Source: Pseudoruminococcus sp964385235 (GTDB lineage Bacteria > Bacillota > Clostridia > Oscillospirales > Acutalibacteraceae). From it: 24,258 nucleotides of DNA. Below are positions 15,854 to 22,965 of the stretch, in pieces. The DNA is taken from positions 1-24,258 of the forward strand of contig CAYLOD010000018.1 in the NCBI GenBank assembly GCA_964385235.1, read 5' to 3'. Below the pieces are notes generated by a model. The model did not search any database and was not told where the DNA came from. It saw only the letters and a list, made by a program, of their open reading frames with translations. The translations under genes were made by a program, and so were the position numbers. Within the stretch, counting starts at the first letter, position 1; each line of letters starts with the position of its first letter.

Positions 15854-16585
15854 ATGAAAAAATCGTTAACAATTCTGCTTGCGATTTTATCGGCGCTTTC
15901 TTTTACCGCCTGCGCGGGCGGTAATGGAGCATCGGAAACCGAAAGCGCGGTCTCTTCTCGGGAAAGTTCCGATGAAGTTTCGGAAACGGAATATTCCGAA
16001 CCGTCTTCCGGGTTCTTTTCCGACACGTCAAATGATGAGAGCCAAACAACAGAACCCGCCGGGGAATCTTCCGACGAATACGAACATGAAACCGGCAAGA
16101 AGGGCAGCAAAATCCTTGTCGCTTACTTCTCCGCAACGGGCAACACGGAGGGCGTGGCGCAGAAACTGGCGGAAGAACTCGGCGCGGATATTTATGAGAT
16201 CGTCCCGGAGCAGCCTTATACGGACGAGGATCTGAATTACAGCGACTCCTCAACACGCGCCACCAGAGAGCAGAACGATCCTGACGCGCGTCCCGCGATC
16301 TCCGGCTCTGTGGAAAACATGGAACAATATGATACGGTATTGATCGGTTATCCGATTTGGTGGGGAGAAGCTCCACGGATAATGAGCACATTTATCGAAA
16401 GTTATGATTTTTCCGAAAAGACGCTCGCCGCGTTCTGCACTTCTTCCGGCAGCGGATTCGGCGGCAGCGATTCCGCTTTGCGAAAATCCGCTTCAAACGC
16501 CGCATGGTTAGAGGGACACCGTTTTCCCGCCGGAGCCTCCGCCGATGAGGTGACGGCGTGGGCAAACGAACAGGGAATACGTTAA
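15854..16585 (+). CDS. Flavodoxin-domain lipoprotein
   Basis: This 243-residue protein has a signal peptide and lipobox SFTAC with C20, then a low-complexity E/S/T-rich linker to about residue 83. A flavodoxin domain (Flavodoxin_4-like, about 86-235) follows. The FMN phosphate loop is SATGNTE (93-99), and the isoalloxazine-side loop includes GYPIWWGEAPR. Electron transfer through FMN is expected, but the lipobox places the domain outside the membrane, unlike ordinary flavodoxins. Start ATG 15854 has GGAGG 8 bases upstream. The ATG at 15839 overlaps that site. The DUF4405-FGE-flavodoxin gene starts 13 bases downstream. How FMN is supplied outside the cell is not evident. Confidence 0.88.
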   Translation: MKKSLTILLAILSALSFTACAGGNGASETESAVSSRESSDEVSETEYSEPSSGFFSDTSNDESQTTEPAGESSDEYEHETGKKGSKILVAYFSATGNTEGVAQKLAEELGADIYEIVPEQPYTDEDLNYSDSSTRATREQNDPDARPAISGSVENMEQYDTVLIGYPIWWGEAPRIMSTFIESYDFSEKTLAAFCTSSGSGFGGSDSALRKSASNAAWLEGHRFPAGASADEVTAWANEQGIR

Positions 16586-16597
16586 AAGGTGAATATT

Positions 16598-18790
16598 ATG
16601 CTGCGACCGAAACAAATCATAAAGCAAACCGCTGACCTTTGCATGATCGTTCTTCTGCCGCTTTTGATGGCGGAGATATTGACGGGACAGGAAATTCACG
16701 AATGGCTCGGCACATTCATGCTTGTGCTGTTCGCGGCACACCATATTCTGAACGCGGATTGGTGGAAAAATTTTTACAAAGGCAACTACACACCGTCCCG
16801 AGCTTTCGGCGTGACGCTCGACCTGCTGCTCCTCTCGGATATGGCGGCGCTTTGCGTCAGCGGGATAATGATGTCCGGCTTTGTCTTTGATTTTCTCCCT
16901 ATACACGGCGGAATGACTGTCGCAAGACAACTGCATCTATTGGCCTCCTATTGGGGACTGATTTTAATGTCGGCGCATCTCGGTATGCACGCGAATATGC
17001 TCATGGCCGTCGGAAGAAAGCTGTTCCGTATTTTCGGAAAGAACGCGGCAAGGACATGGATTCTCCGTGCCGCGACGGCAGCCGTGTCCCTATATGGCGT
17101 TTATGCGTTCTTTTCCCGGAACATTCCCGATTATCTGTTCCTGAAAACGCATTTCGTCCGGTTTGACGAATCGAAAGCGGCGGCAGTCTACTTTGCCGAA
17201 ACCATCGCCATGATCGTTCTTTTCGCGGCAGCAGCGCACTGCATCAATCAACTGCTGCGCCGCCTAAATAAGAAATTCGTGCGGGAGAAGTCAAAAGGAG
17301 GACAGGTGTTAAAAGCGGTATCCTTTGCCATACCTGTACTTGTATGTATCATTGTTGCCGCCGGGTTAAATATGCCCTCGCGAAATATTCCGTGGCAAGG
17401 CAATACCGCCGAACCTTCGGTAAACAGCGATACCGATTCGGAAGAAAAATCTCAACAGAAGACGTCCGAACAAACCGCATATGTTCAAGACGGATTTGTA
17501 CTGATAAAAGGCGGCAGATTTGAAATGGGAAGCCCTGAGGACGAGACGTGGCGTTCGGCGGACGAAACGCGGCACGCCGTGACGGTAAGCGATTTCTATA
17601 TCTGTCCCTATGAAGTGAAGCAGAGCGATTATTCGGTGGTCATGGGCGTCAATCCCTCCGATTTCACCGGGGACGGACTGCCTGTAGAGAACGTGTCATG
17701 GTTGGACGCTGTAGCGTACTGCAACGCGCTCAGCGAGAAAGAAAATCTCACACCGGCATATGCCACAGACGGAAAAAACATTACATGGGACAGGAGCGCG
17801 GACGGCTACCGTCTGCCCACCGAAGCGGAGTGGGAATATGCCTGCCGCGCCGGAACGACAACGCCTTTTAACACCAAGACTTCCATAAGTGCGGAGGAAT
17901 CCAACTATTACGGGCATTATCCTTACGAGATCGAAAACAACTATTTTTCTCAGGGGAACCTCACGACAAAGCCGGGCGAATACAGGCAGACGACAGTTGC
18001 CGTGGACAGCTTTTCTCCCAACGCGTGGGGACTTTACAATATGCACGGCAACGTGGGAGAATGGGTGTGGGATTACTATGGTGAATACGACAGCACCGAC
18101 GCTGCAGACCCCACAGGTCCCGAAACCGGGACGCGCCGTGTCTACCGTGGCGGCGGATGGAACGATTTCGCCAAAAACCTGCGCTCCGCCTACCGCGCGA
18201 CTTTGCCTGAGGACAGAGGCAGCTTTAACCTCGGTATCCGTCTTGTACGGAACGCCGTAAACGGCGCGGGAAGCGTCACCGCTTCGGGATCGGAAGAAAA
18301 AACGACGAACGGCGGGAAAGTGCTAATCGCGTTCTTTTCATGGGGCGGCAATACAAGAGGAATCGCGGAGGAAATAAATTCTCAGACCGAAGCGGATCTT
18401 TTTGAGATTGAACTTGTAAATCCATATTCTGACGACTATAACACCGTACTTGATCAGGCACAGCACGATCAGAACATTCAGGCAAGACCCGAAATTAAAA
18501 ACCATGTGGAGAATTTTGAGCAGTATGATACGATCCTGTTAGGCTACCCCAACTGGTGGGCGTCCATACCCATGCCTATTGCGTCGTTCCTTGAGGAATA
18601 CGATTTTTCGGGCAAGACAATTATTCCGTTCTGCTCCCACGGCGGCGGCCGTTTCGGTCAAAGCCTTACGGCGATAACCAAGCTGGCTCCCGATGCCGTC
18701 ATGGGTGAACCTCTATCCGTGCATTATTCCGGCGGGAGCACGTTGCCGGACGATATAGCCGCATGGCTGAAATCCAATCATATACAGTGA
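16598..18790 (+). CDS. Fusion: DUF4405-like membrane domain, FGE/SUMF1-like domain and flavodoxin domain
   Basis: This 730-residue three-part protein begins with about seven hydrophobic helices in residues 10-260. They carry several histidines (H34, H48, H49, H113, H127, H131) that could bind haem b, resembling DUF4405. Positive loops put the N-terminus inside and everything after residue 260 outside. Residues about 298-553 are an FGE-sulfatase/SUMF1-like domain, with GYRLPTEAEWEYACRAG (403-419), NMHGNVGEWVWD and RGGGWNDF. It lacks the copper-binding cysteines of true aerobic formylglycine enzymes. Residues about 574-725 are a flavodoxin domain with SWGGNTR in the phosphate loop and GYPNWWASIP. 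ATG 16598 has AAGGTGA upstream. No internal stop or frameshift is seen. The reaction is unknown. Confidence 0.87.
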   Translation: MLRPKQIIKQTADLCMIVLLPLLMAEILTGQEIHEWLGTFMLVLFAAHHILNADWWKNFYKGNYTPSRAFGVTLDLLLLSDMAALCVSGIMMSGFVFDFLPIHGGMTVARQLHLLASYWGLILMSAHLGMHANMLMAVGRKLFRIFGKNAARTWILRAATAAVSLYGVYAFFSRNIPDYLFLKTHFVRFDESKAAAVYFAETIAMIVLFAAAAHCINQLLRRLNKKFVREKSKGGQVLKAVSFAIPVLVCIIVAAGLNMPSRNIPWQGNTAEPSVNSDTDSEEKSQQKTSEQTAYVQDGFVLIKGGRFEMGSPEDETWRSADETRHAVTVSDFYICPYEVKQSDYSVVMGVNPSDFTGDGLPVENVSWLDAVAYCNALSEKENLTPAYATDGKNITWDRSADGYRLPTEAEWEYACRAGTTTPFNTKTSISAEESNYYGHYPYEIENNYFSQGNLTTKPGEYRQTTVAVDSFSPNAWGLYNMHGNVGEWVWDYYGEYDSTDAADPTGPETGTRRVYRGGGWNDFAKNLRSAYRATLPEDRGSFNLGIRLVRNAVNGAGSVTASGSEEKTTNGGKVLIAFFSWGGNTRGIAEEINSQTEADLFEIELVNPYSDDYNTVLDQAQHDQNIQARPEIKNHVENFEQYDTILLGYPNWWASIPMPIASFLEEYDFSGKTIIPFCSHGGGRFGQSLTAITKLAPDAVMGEPLSVHYSGGSTLPDDIAAWLKSNHIQ

Positions 18791-18809
18791 GCTTGAGGAG
18801 GAAACCAAA

Positions 18810-19017
18810 ATGGGCGGAAAATCATAAATACCGCAGCGCAAGAAAAGTCAGTAGCTTTCGCGCCTGATTTTTCCCGCTGCGACTACGACGTTCTGTTTAT
18901 AGAGAATCGAACAGCGGCGGCGTACAGACGGCTCTCCCATTTTTCTTTGAGGTTCCCGTGACGGAATGCTCAAACAAGTGGCCTGAGCCGATGAGCGATG
19001 AGGTTACGATAAATTGA
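18810..19017 (+). pseudogene. Gene remnant with coding signal split across three frames
   Basis: GAGGAGG precedes ATG 18810, but this frame stops after five codons. Skipping two bases restores IINTAAQEKSVAFAPDF and, further on, DVLFIENRTAAAYRRL. Another shift near 18930-18945 gives PFFFEVPVTECSNK and then WPEPMSDEVTIN with a stop at 19015-19017. The three segments read as one protein of about 68 residues with at least two indels and perhaps an internal deletion. The family is not recognised. The start loosely resembles the decarboxylase-like gene at 23967 (MGITNSAQE). It sits between the fusion gene and the aldo/keto reductase. Confidence 0.5.
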
Positions 19018-19036
19018 AATAACGGAGGATGACATA

Positions 19037-19900
19037 ATGATTTTCGATGAAACCTATGTGCTGAATAACGGCGTAAAAATCCCCAAGTTGGGGCTTGGAA
19101 CATGGCTTATAGATGACGGTCAGGCCGCGCGGGCCGTTCGGGACGCAGTGGCAATCGGATACCGGCACATCGACACCGCTCAGGCATACGGAAATGAATA
19201 CGGTGTCGGCGAGGGCGTGCGTACATGCGGCGCGGCAAGAGAAAAAATTTTTATAACAAGTAAAATTGCCGCAGAAGCCAAGGATTACGATTCAGCCGCA
19301 AATTCCATTGACGAAACTTTGACGAAGCTGGGAATGGACTACATTGACATGATGATCATTCATTCCCCTCAGCCTTGGGCGGAGTTCCGAGACAAAGAAA
19401 ATCGTTACTTTGCGGAAAACAGACAGGTATGGAAAGCATTGGAGGACGCTTACAGGGCGGGCAAAGTCCGTGCTATTGGAGTGTCAAACTTTTTGAAGGA
19501 CGACCTCGATAATATTCTGGAGCACTGTGAGATTAAACCTATGGTTAATCAGGTTCTTGCACACATCGGCAATACGCCGCTTGCCCTCGCGGAATACTGC
19601 CGGAAACAGGGAATCTTGATGGAAGCCTATTCGCCCATAGCCCATGGCGCTGTATTAAACAATGCACAGATTAAGTCGGTTGCGGACAAGTACGGAGTGT
19701 CCGTCCCCGCTCTTTGCGTCAGGTATGTTATTCAGCTCGGTATGGTCGCTCTTCCGAAAACGGGGAATCCGAATCACATGGAGGCGAACGCTGCGGTTGA
19801 TTTTACCATCTCGGATAAAGATATGCAGACTTTAAAAACGATGGAAAAAATCAAAGATTACGGCGAACACAGCTTTTTCCCTGTGTTTGCGAAAGGATGA
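19037..19900 (+). CDS. Aldo/keto reductase (1)
   Basis: This 287-residue cytoplasmic NADPH-dependent oxidoreductase has a TIM-barrel fold. The catalytic tetrad is complete: D46, Y51, K76 and H109. The first family motif appears as GYRHIDTAQAYGNE (41-54), and VRAIGVSNF and a LPKTGNP cofactor-loop region follow. The short length and motifs fit the AKR5-like or YvgN-like branch, which reduces aldehydes and ketones, including methylglyoxal in some members. The substrate here is unknown. GGAGG is 8 bases before ATG 19037. The reductase gene follows after only 4 bases, so they are co-translated. Confidence 0.93.
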   Translation: MIFDETYVLNNGVKIPKLGLGTWLIDDGQAARAVRDAVAIGYRHIDTAQAYGNEYGVGEGVRTCGAAREKIFITSKIAAEAKDYDSAANSIDETLTKLGMDYIDMMIIHSPQPWAEFRDKENRYFAENRQVWKALEDAYRAGKVRAIGVSNFLKDDLDNILEHCEIKPMVNQVLAHIGNTPLALAEYCRKQGILMEAYSPIAHGAVLNNAQIKSVADKYGVSVPALCVRYVIQLGMVALPKTGNPNHMEANAAVDFTISDKDMQTLKTMEKIKDYGEHSFFPVFAKG

Positions 19901-19904
19901 GAAT

Positions 19905-20438
19905 ATGAAAATTGTAATCATTAAAGGCAGCCCTCACAAAAACGGGTCGTCAAATATGCTGGCTAAGCAGTTCATAAAGGGCGCACGGGAGTCGGGACAC
20001 ACCGTTGCGGAGATTGACGCGGCACATATGAATATCCACCCATGTCTTGGCTGTGAGCATTGCGGCATGGACGGATCGTGCGCGCAGAAAGACGATATGC
20101 GGCAGATTCGGGACGCTCTGCTTTCTTCGGATATGGCGGTATTTGTCACACCGATGTATTACTTCGGCATGTCGGCACAGCTAAAAATGGTCATAGACCG
20201 TTTTTACAGCTTCACCATGAAACTTTCGGCAAAACATCTGAAAACCGCTCTTATCACTGCCGCGTGGGATTCCGATTCGGACGTGATGCCCTGTCTCGCG
20301 GAACATTATAAAAAGCTGTGCCGTTACATGAATTTTACCGACTGCGGACAGATTCTGGGCACAGGCTGCGGAACTCCGTCCATGACGAAAGCAAGCCGCC
20401 ATATGGACGAGGCTTACCGTCTCGGAAAATCACTGTAA
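19905..20438 (+). CDS. NAD(P)H-dependent FMN reductase-like flavoprotein
   Basis: This 177-residue cytoplasmic flavodoxin-fold protein has KGSPHKNGSSNML (7-19) as the FMN phosphate loop and TPMYYFGMSAQLKMVIDR as the flavin-side loop. Cysteines C47, C50, C53 and C59 (CLGCEHCGMDGSC) resemble the cluster motif of iron-sulfur flavoproteins. The protein may therefore carry a 4Fe-4S cluster as well as FMN. It could supply electrons or reduced flavin within the operon. The start is ATG 19905 with AAAGGA upstream. An upstream in-frame TTG at 19887 lies inside the preceding gene. DUF362 follows 12 bases later. Confidence 0.88.
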   Translation: MKIVIIKGSPHKNGSSNMLAKQFIKGARESGHTVAEIDAAHMNIHPCLGCEHCGMDGSCAQKDDMRQIRDALLSSDMAVFVTPMYYFGMSAQLKMVIDRFYSFTMKLSAKHLKTALITAAWDSDSDVMPCLAEHYKKLCRYMNFTDCGQILGTGCGTPSMTKASRHMDEAYRLGKSL

Positions 20439-20450
20439 AGGAGTCCCAAT

Positions 20451-21485
20451 ATGAAAAAAATTATCATCATGACAACGGCGCTTTGTATGCTGCTTTCCGG
20501 CTGTGCGGGTACAGGTTCTTCCGATCCCGGCGGTTCGGATCCAAAAAGCACCGTGTCGGATCACTTGACGCCGTCCGCGCCGGGAGATCCGTCCAATTCC
20601 TCCGAAAGAACGGCTCCCGTTGTCTATTTTACCTCAGATATAAGCGCTGACGGTATGATGTCGGTATATGAGGCACTTGAGTGGAAGCCGAACGGCAAGA
20701 CGGCGGTCAAACTCTCCACCGGAGAGCCTCCCGCCAGCAACTATCTGCGCCCGGAACTGGTAAAGGACGTTGTGCAGGCAGTGAACGGCACCATTGTGGA
20801 ATGCAACACGGCATACGGAGGTTCGCGTTCTGAAACCTCCATGCACTATCAGGTGGCAAAGGATCACGGATTTACCGGGATAGCCGATTTTCGGATACTT
20901 GACGAGGACGGCTCCATGACTTTGCCTGTTGAAGGCGGCAGCGTTCTTAAAGAAAATTATGTAGGCGCGGCGTTTGCGGATTATGACTTTTACCTTGTGC
21001 TTTCACATTTTAAAGGCCACGCGATGGCGGGTTACGGCGGCGCGATCAAAAATATCTCCATCGGTCTTGCCTCAAGCGAAGGAAAAAACTGGATCCACAG
21101 CGGCGGAAAAAGCAAAACCAATATGCAGGGCGACGAACATGACGCCTTTTTAGAGGCAATGGCAGAAGCGGGGAAATCCGTATCGGACTATCTCGGAAAC
21201 GGCGAGAGAATCGCATATATAAATGTTATGAATCGGCTTTCCATTGACTGTGACTGCGACGGAAATCCCTCCGAGCCGGATATACACGACATCGGGATAC
21301 TCGCCTCCACCGATCCCGTGGCGCTGGATCAGGCTTGCATTGACCTTGTCTATGCACAGAAAGACGGCGATGGCGCCTCTCTTGTAAACCGTATCGAATC
21401 CCAAAACGGGCTTCATACGCTGGAACACGCGGAGGAAATCGGGCTGGGCAGCCGCGCTTATACCTTGAAGAATACAGATGATTGA
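20451..21485 (+). CDS. DUF362-domain lipoprotein
   Basis: This 344-residue exported lipoprotein has lipobox MLLSGC with C18 as the lipidated residue. A Ser/Pro/Gly-rich linker leads to a DUF362-like domain (about 55-335). Landmarks include SHFKGH (185-190), GGAIKNISIG (196-205), a CDCDG motif (267-271) and ILASTDPVALDQACIDLV (283-300). DUF362 proteins are often cytoplasmic and fused to ferredoxin domains. This copy has a lipid anchor, and no ferredoxin cysteine cluster follows. The domain's role is unsettled, with iron-sulfur or metal binding proposed. AAAGGAG precedes ATG 20451. It is the last full gene of the redox operon. Confidence 0.85.
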   Translation: MKKIIIMTTALCMLLSGCAGTGSSDPGGSDPKSTVSDHLTPSAPGDPSNSSERTAPVVYFTSDISADGMMSVYEALEWKPNGKTAVKLSTGEPPASNYLRPELVKDVVQAVNGTIVECNTAYGGSRSETSMHYQVAKDHGFTGIADFRILDEDGSMTLPVEGGSVLKENYVGAAFADYDFYLVLSHFKGHAMAGYGGAIKNISIGLASSEGKNWIHSGGKSKTNMQGDEHDAFLEAMAEAGKSVSDYLGNGERIAYINVMNRLSIDCDCDGNPSEPDIHDIGILASTDPVALDQACIDLVYAQKDGDGASLVNRIESQNGLHTLEHAEEIGLGSRAYTLKNTDD

Positions 21486-21527
21486 CATACTGCGGCGGGA
21501 AACTGTTTATCTTTGGTACTGTTTTGA

Positions 21528-21731
21528 TTCGCAGGTTCGGCGGATATTGTTCTCGGCTCGGTCATTTCCTTATTTGCCGAGGACAAAATACACAACACGC
21601 TCTGTGTCTGCGGAAGCGGCGGACTTTACTTATTTTACTTTGCGTTTGTGATATTATTTTCTCCGTCAACAGGGTTAATCACAGGACCTGATTATTTAAG
21701 AATATGGAGTAAAGATTATGCAGTACCTTGA
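21528..21731 (+). pseudogene. Possible fragment of a membrane protein gene
   Basis: After an in-frame stop at 21525-21527, a frame without a start codon runs 67 codons. It has protein-like composition, including ADIVLGSVISLFAEDK, GSGGLYLFYFAFVILF and TGLITGPDYL. It overlaps the first codons of LysR gene 2 out of frame. The hydrophobic run suggests the end of a decayed membrane protein. An alternative 69-codon frame at 21482-21691 looks random. Evidence is weak. Confidence 0.25.
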
Positions 21732-22623
21732 ATTGAAACAAATCAAATACTTTCAAGCCGTCGTGCGCCTCGGCAGTTTCAGCAAGGCGGCGGAGGAATG
21801 TTACATATCACAGTCCGCAATTTCCCAGCAGATACGGGCGTTGGAGCGGGAACTTGGCGTCACGCTTCTGAAACGGGAGAACCGCCGATTTTCTCTGACG
21901 CCCGCCGGAGAACATTTCTATAAACAGAGTCTGATCCTTACGGCGGATTTCGATCGGCTGTGCCGGGAAACGGTGCGGATCGCGAACGGAAATGATTTTT
22001 CCCTGCGTATCGGATACCTCAAGGGTTACGGCGGCGCGGAGTTTCAAAAAGCCGTGGCGGAATTTACGGCAAAATACCCGGATATTTCCGTTGATATGAG
22101 AGGCGGCAACCATGAAGATTTATATGAATGGCTGCGTACAGACAGTGTTGATTTGGTACTCAACGATCAGCGGCGGGCATTTTCGGACGAATATGTCAAT
22201 CTGATTCTCTCCGAAATCGGCTGTTATATTGAAATTTCCGCAAGAAATCCGATAGCTGTGCTGAAATCCGTCAATGCGGACGACCTCGTACATATGCCTT
22301 GTATTCTGGTGTCATCGAGGGGACAACAGGAAACAGAACAGACCTATTACCGGGAAATCTATGGGTTTCATGGGGATTTTCTATTTGCGGAAAATCTTTA
22401 TGAGGCCCGGCTCATGGTGGCGGGCGACAAAGGGTTTCTCCCCATTGAGGGCGGCGAATCTCCCTCACAGTTCGCCGAAACAATTACCCGCCTTCCTCTC
22501 TGCCGGAATGGAAAGCCCATTCACCGCAATTACTGTGCGTTTCGGAAAGCGGCGGGCGGCGGGTACTATATTGAAAAATTTGCTGAGATACTTAAGAAAC
22601 AGTTTGATAAAAACAAAACGTGA
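21718..22623 (+). CDS. LysR-family transcriptional regulator (2)
   Basis: This 301-residue regulator has the LysR helix-turn-helix in residues about 4-62 (GSFSKAAEECYISQSAISQQI), then an effector domain (about 92-295). It is a different subfamily from LysR gene 1, judging by the divergent effector domain. GGAG lies 8 bases before ATG 21718. A strong terminator follows 5 bases after its stop codon. The aldo/keto reductase and decarboxylase-like genes beyond have their own promoter and are plausible targets, as is the operon upstream. Confidence 0.93.
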   Translation: MQYLELKQIKYFQAVVRLGSFSKAAEECYISQSAISQQIRALERELGVTLLKRENRRFSLTPAGEHFYKQSLILTADFDRLCRETVRIANGNDFSLRIGYLKGYGGAEFQKAVAEFTAKYPDISVDMRGGNHEDLYEWLRTDSVDLVLNDQRRAFSDEYVNLILSEIGCYIEISARNPIAVLKSVNADDLVHMPCILVSSRGQQETEQTYYREIYGFHGDFLFAENLYEARLMVAGDKGFLPIEGGESPSQFAETITRLPLCRNGKPIHRNYCAFRKAAGGGYYIEKFAEILKKQFDKNKT

Positions 22624-22628
22624 TAGCG

Positions 22629-22657
22629 GGGTCTGCTGCCGGCAGACCCTCTTTTTC
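22629..22657 (+). terminator. Intrinsic terminator of LysR gene 2
   Basis: GGGTCTGC (22629-22636) and GCAGACCC (22642-22649) form a perfect 8-bp stem with a 5-base loop, followed by TCTTTTTC. It starts 5 bases after the lysR stop codon. Confidence 0.9.
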
Positions 22658-22695
22658 ACATAAGAAAAACTTATAAATAATCCCCGAAATCCGAA

Positions 22696-22724
22696 TTGTT
22701 CATAGAGGATTTCTTTGGTATACT
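22696..22724 (+). promoter_or_regulatory. Promoter for aldo/keto reductase 2 unit
   Basis: TTGTTC (22696-22701), a 17-base spacer ending TGG, and TATACT (22719-22724) form an extended -10 promoter. The leader before the reductase start at 22966 is about 235 bases long and contains a small ORF and a hairpin. Confidence 0.6.
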
Positions 22725-22757
22725 GAATATAAGGAAGCAGGAAAATATAATTTGCTG

Positions 22758-22901
22758 ATGGGAACGCTGAACCGCCGCTCCTCCGACCGCAGGCATTTTT
22801 ATTGCGCAGTCAAGGCGGATACGGCGGAGACTAAAGGGCAGAGCGTTGCGGGTGCGGCGGCGGGCGGCACAAATGGCGCTTACAACTTGGCCGCAAAATA
22901 A
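22758..22901 (+). CDS. Small ORF of 47 codons in the leader, doubtful
   Basis: ATG 22758 opens a frame of 47 residues ending GGTNGAYNLAAK. GGAAG and AGGAAAA at 22732-22743 are weak ribosome binding sites. The product is rich in Ala, Gly and Arg with no recognisable domain. It could be a leader peptide, a decayed gene end or chance. Confidence 0.2.
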   Translation: MGTLNRRSSDRRHFYCAVKADTAETKGQSVAGAAAGGTNGAYNLAAK

Positions 22902-22910
22902 AAAACGGCG

Positions 22911-22935
22911 AAAACCGAAAGATCACTTCGGTTTT
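22911..22935 (+). promoter_or_regulatory. Perfect 9-bp leader hairpin before aldo/keto reductase 2
   Basis: AAAACCGAA (22911-22919) pairs with TTCGGTTTT (22927-22935) around a 7-base loop, 31 bases before the start codon. The T-run after the stem is short (GGCTTTG), so attenuation or mRNA stability control are both possible. On the minus strand a TTTTTT run follows after six bases. Confidence 0.45.
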
Positions 22936-22965
22936 GGCTTTGAACTAATGAAAAAGGAGTGGGCC

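Noticed and set aside
16508..16936. 142-codon minus-strand ORF
   Set aside because: It is antisense to the flavodoxin and fusion genes and rich in His, Arg and Lys, typical of a shadow frame.
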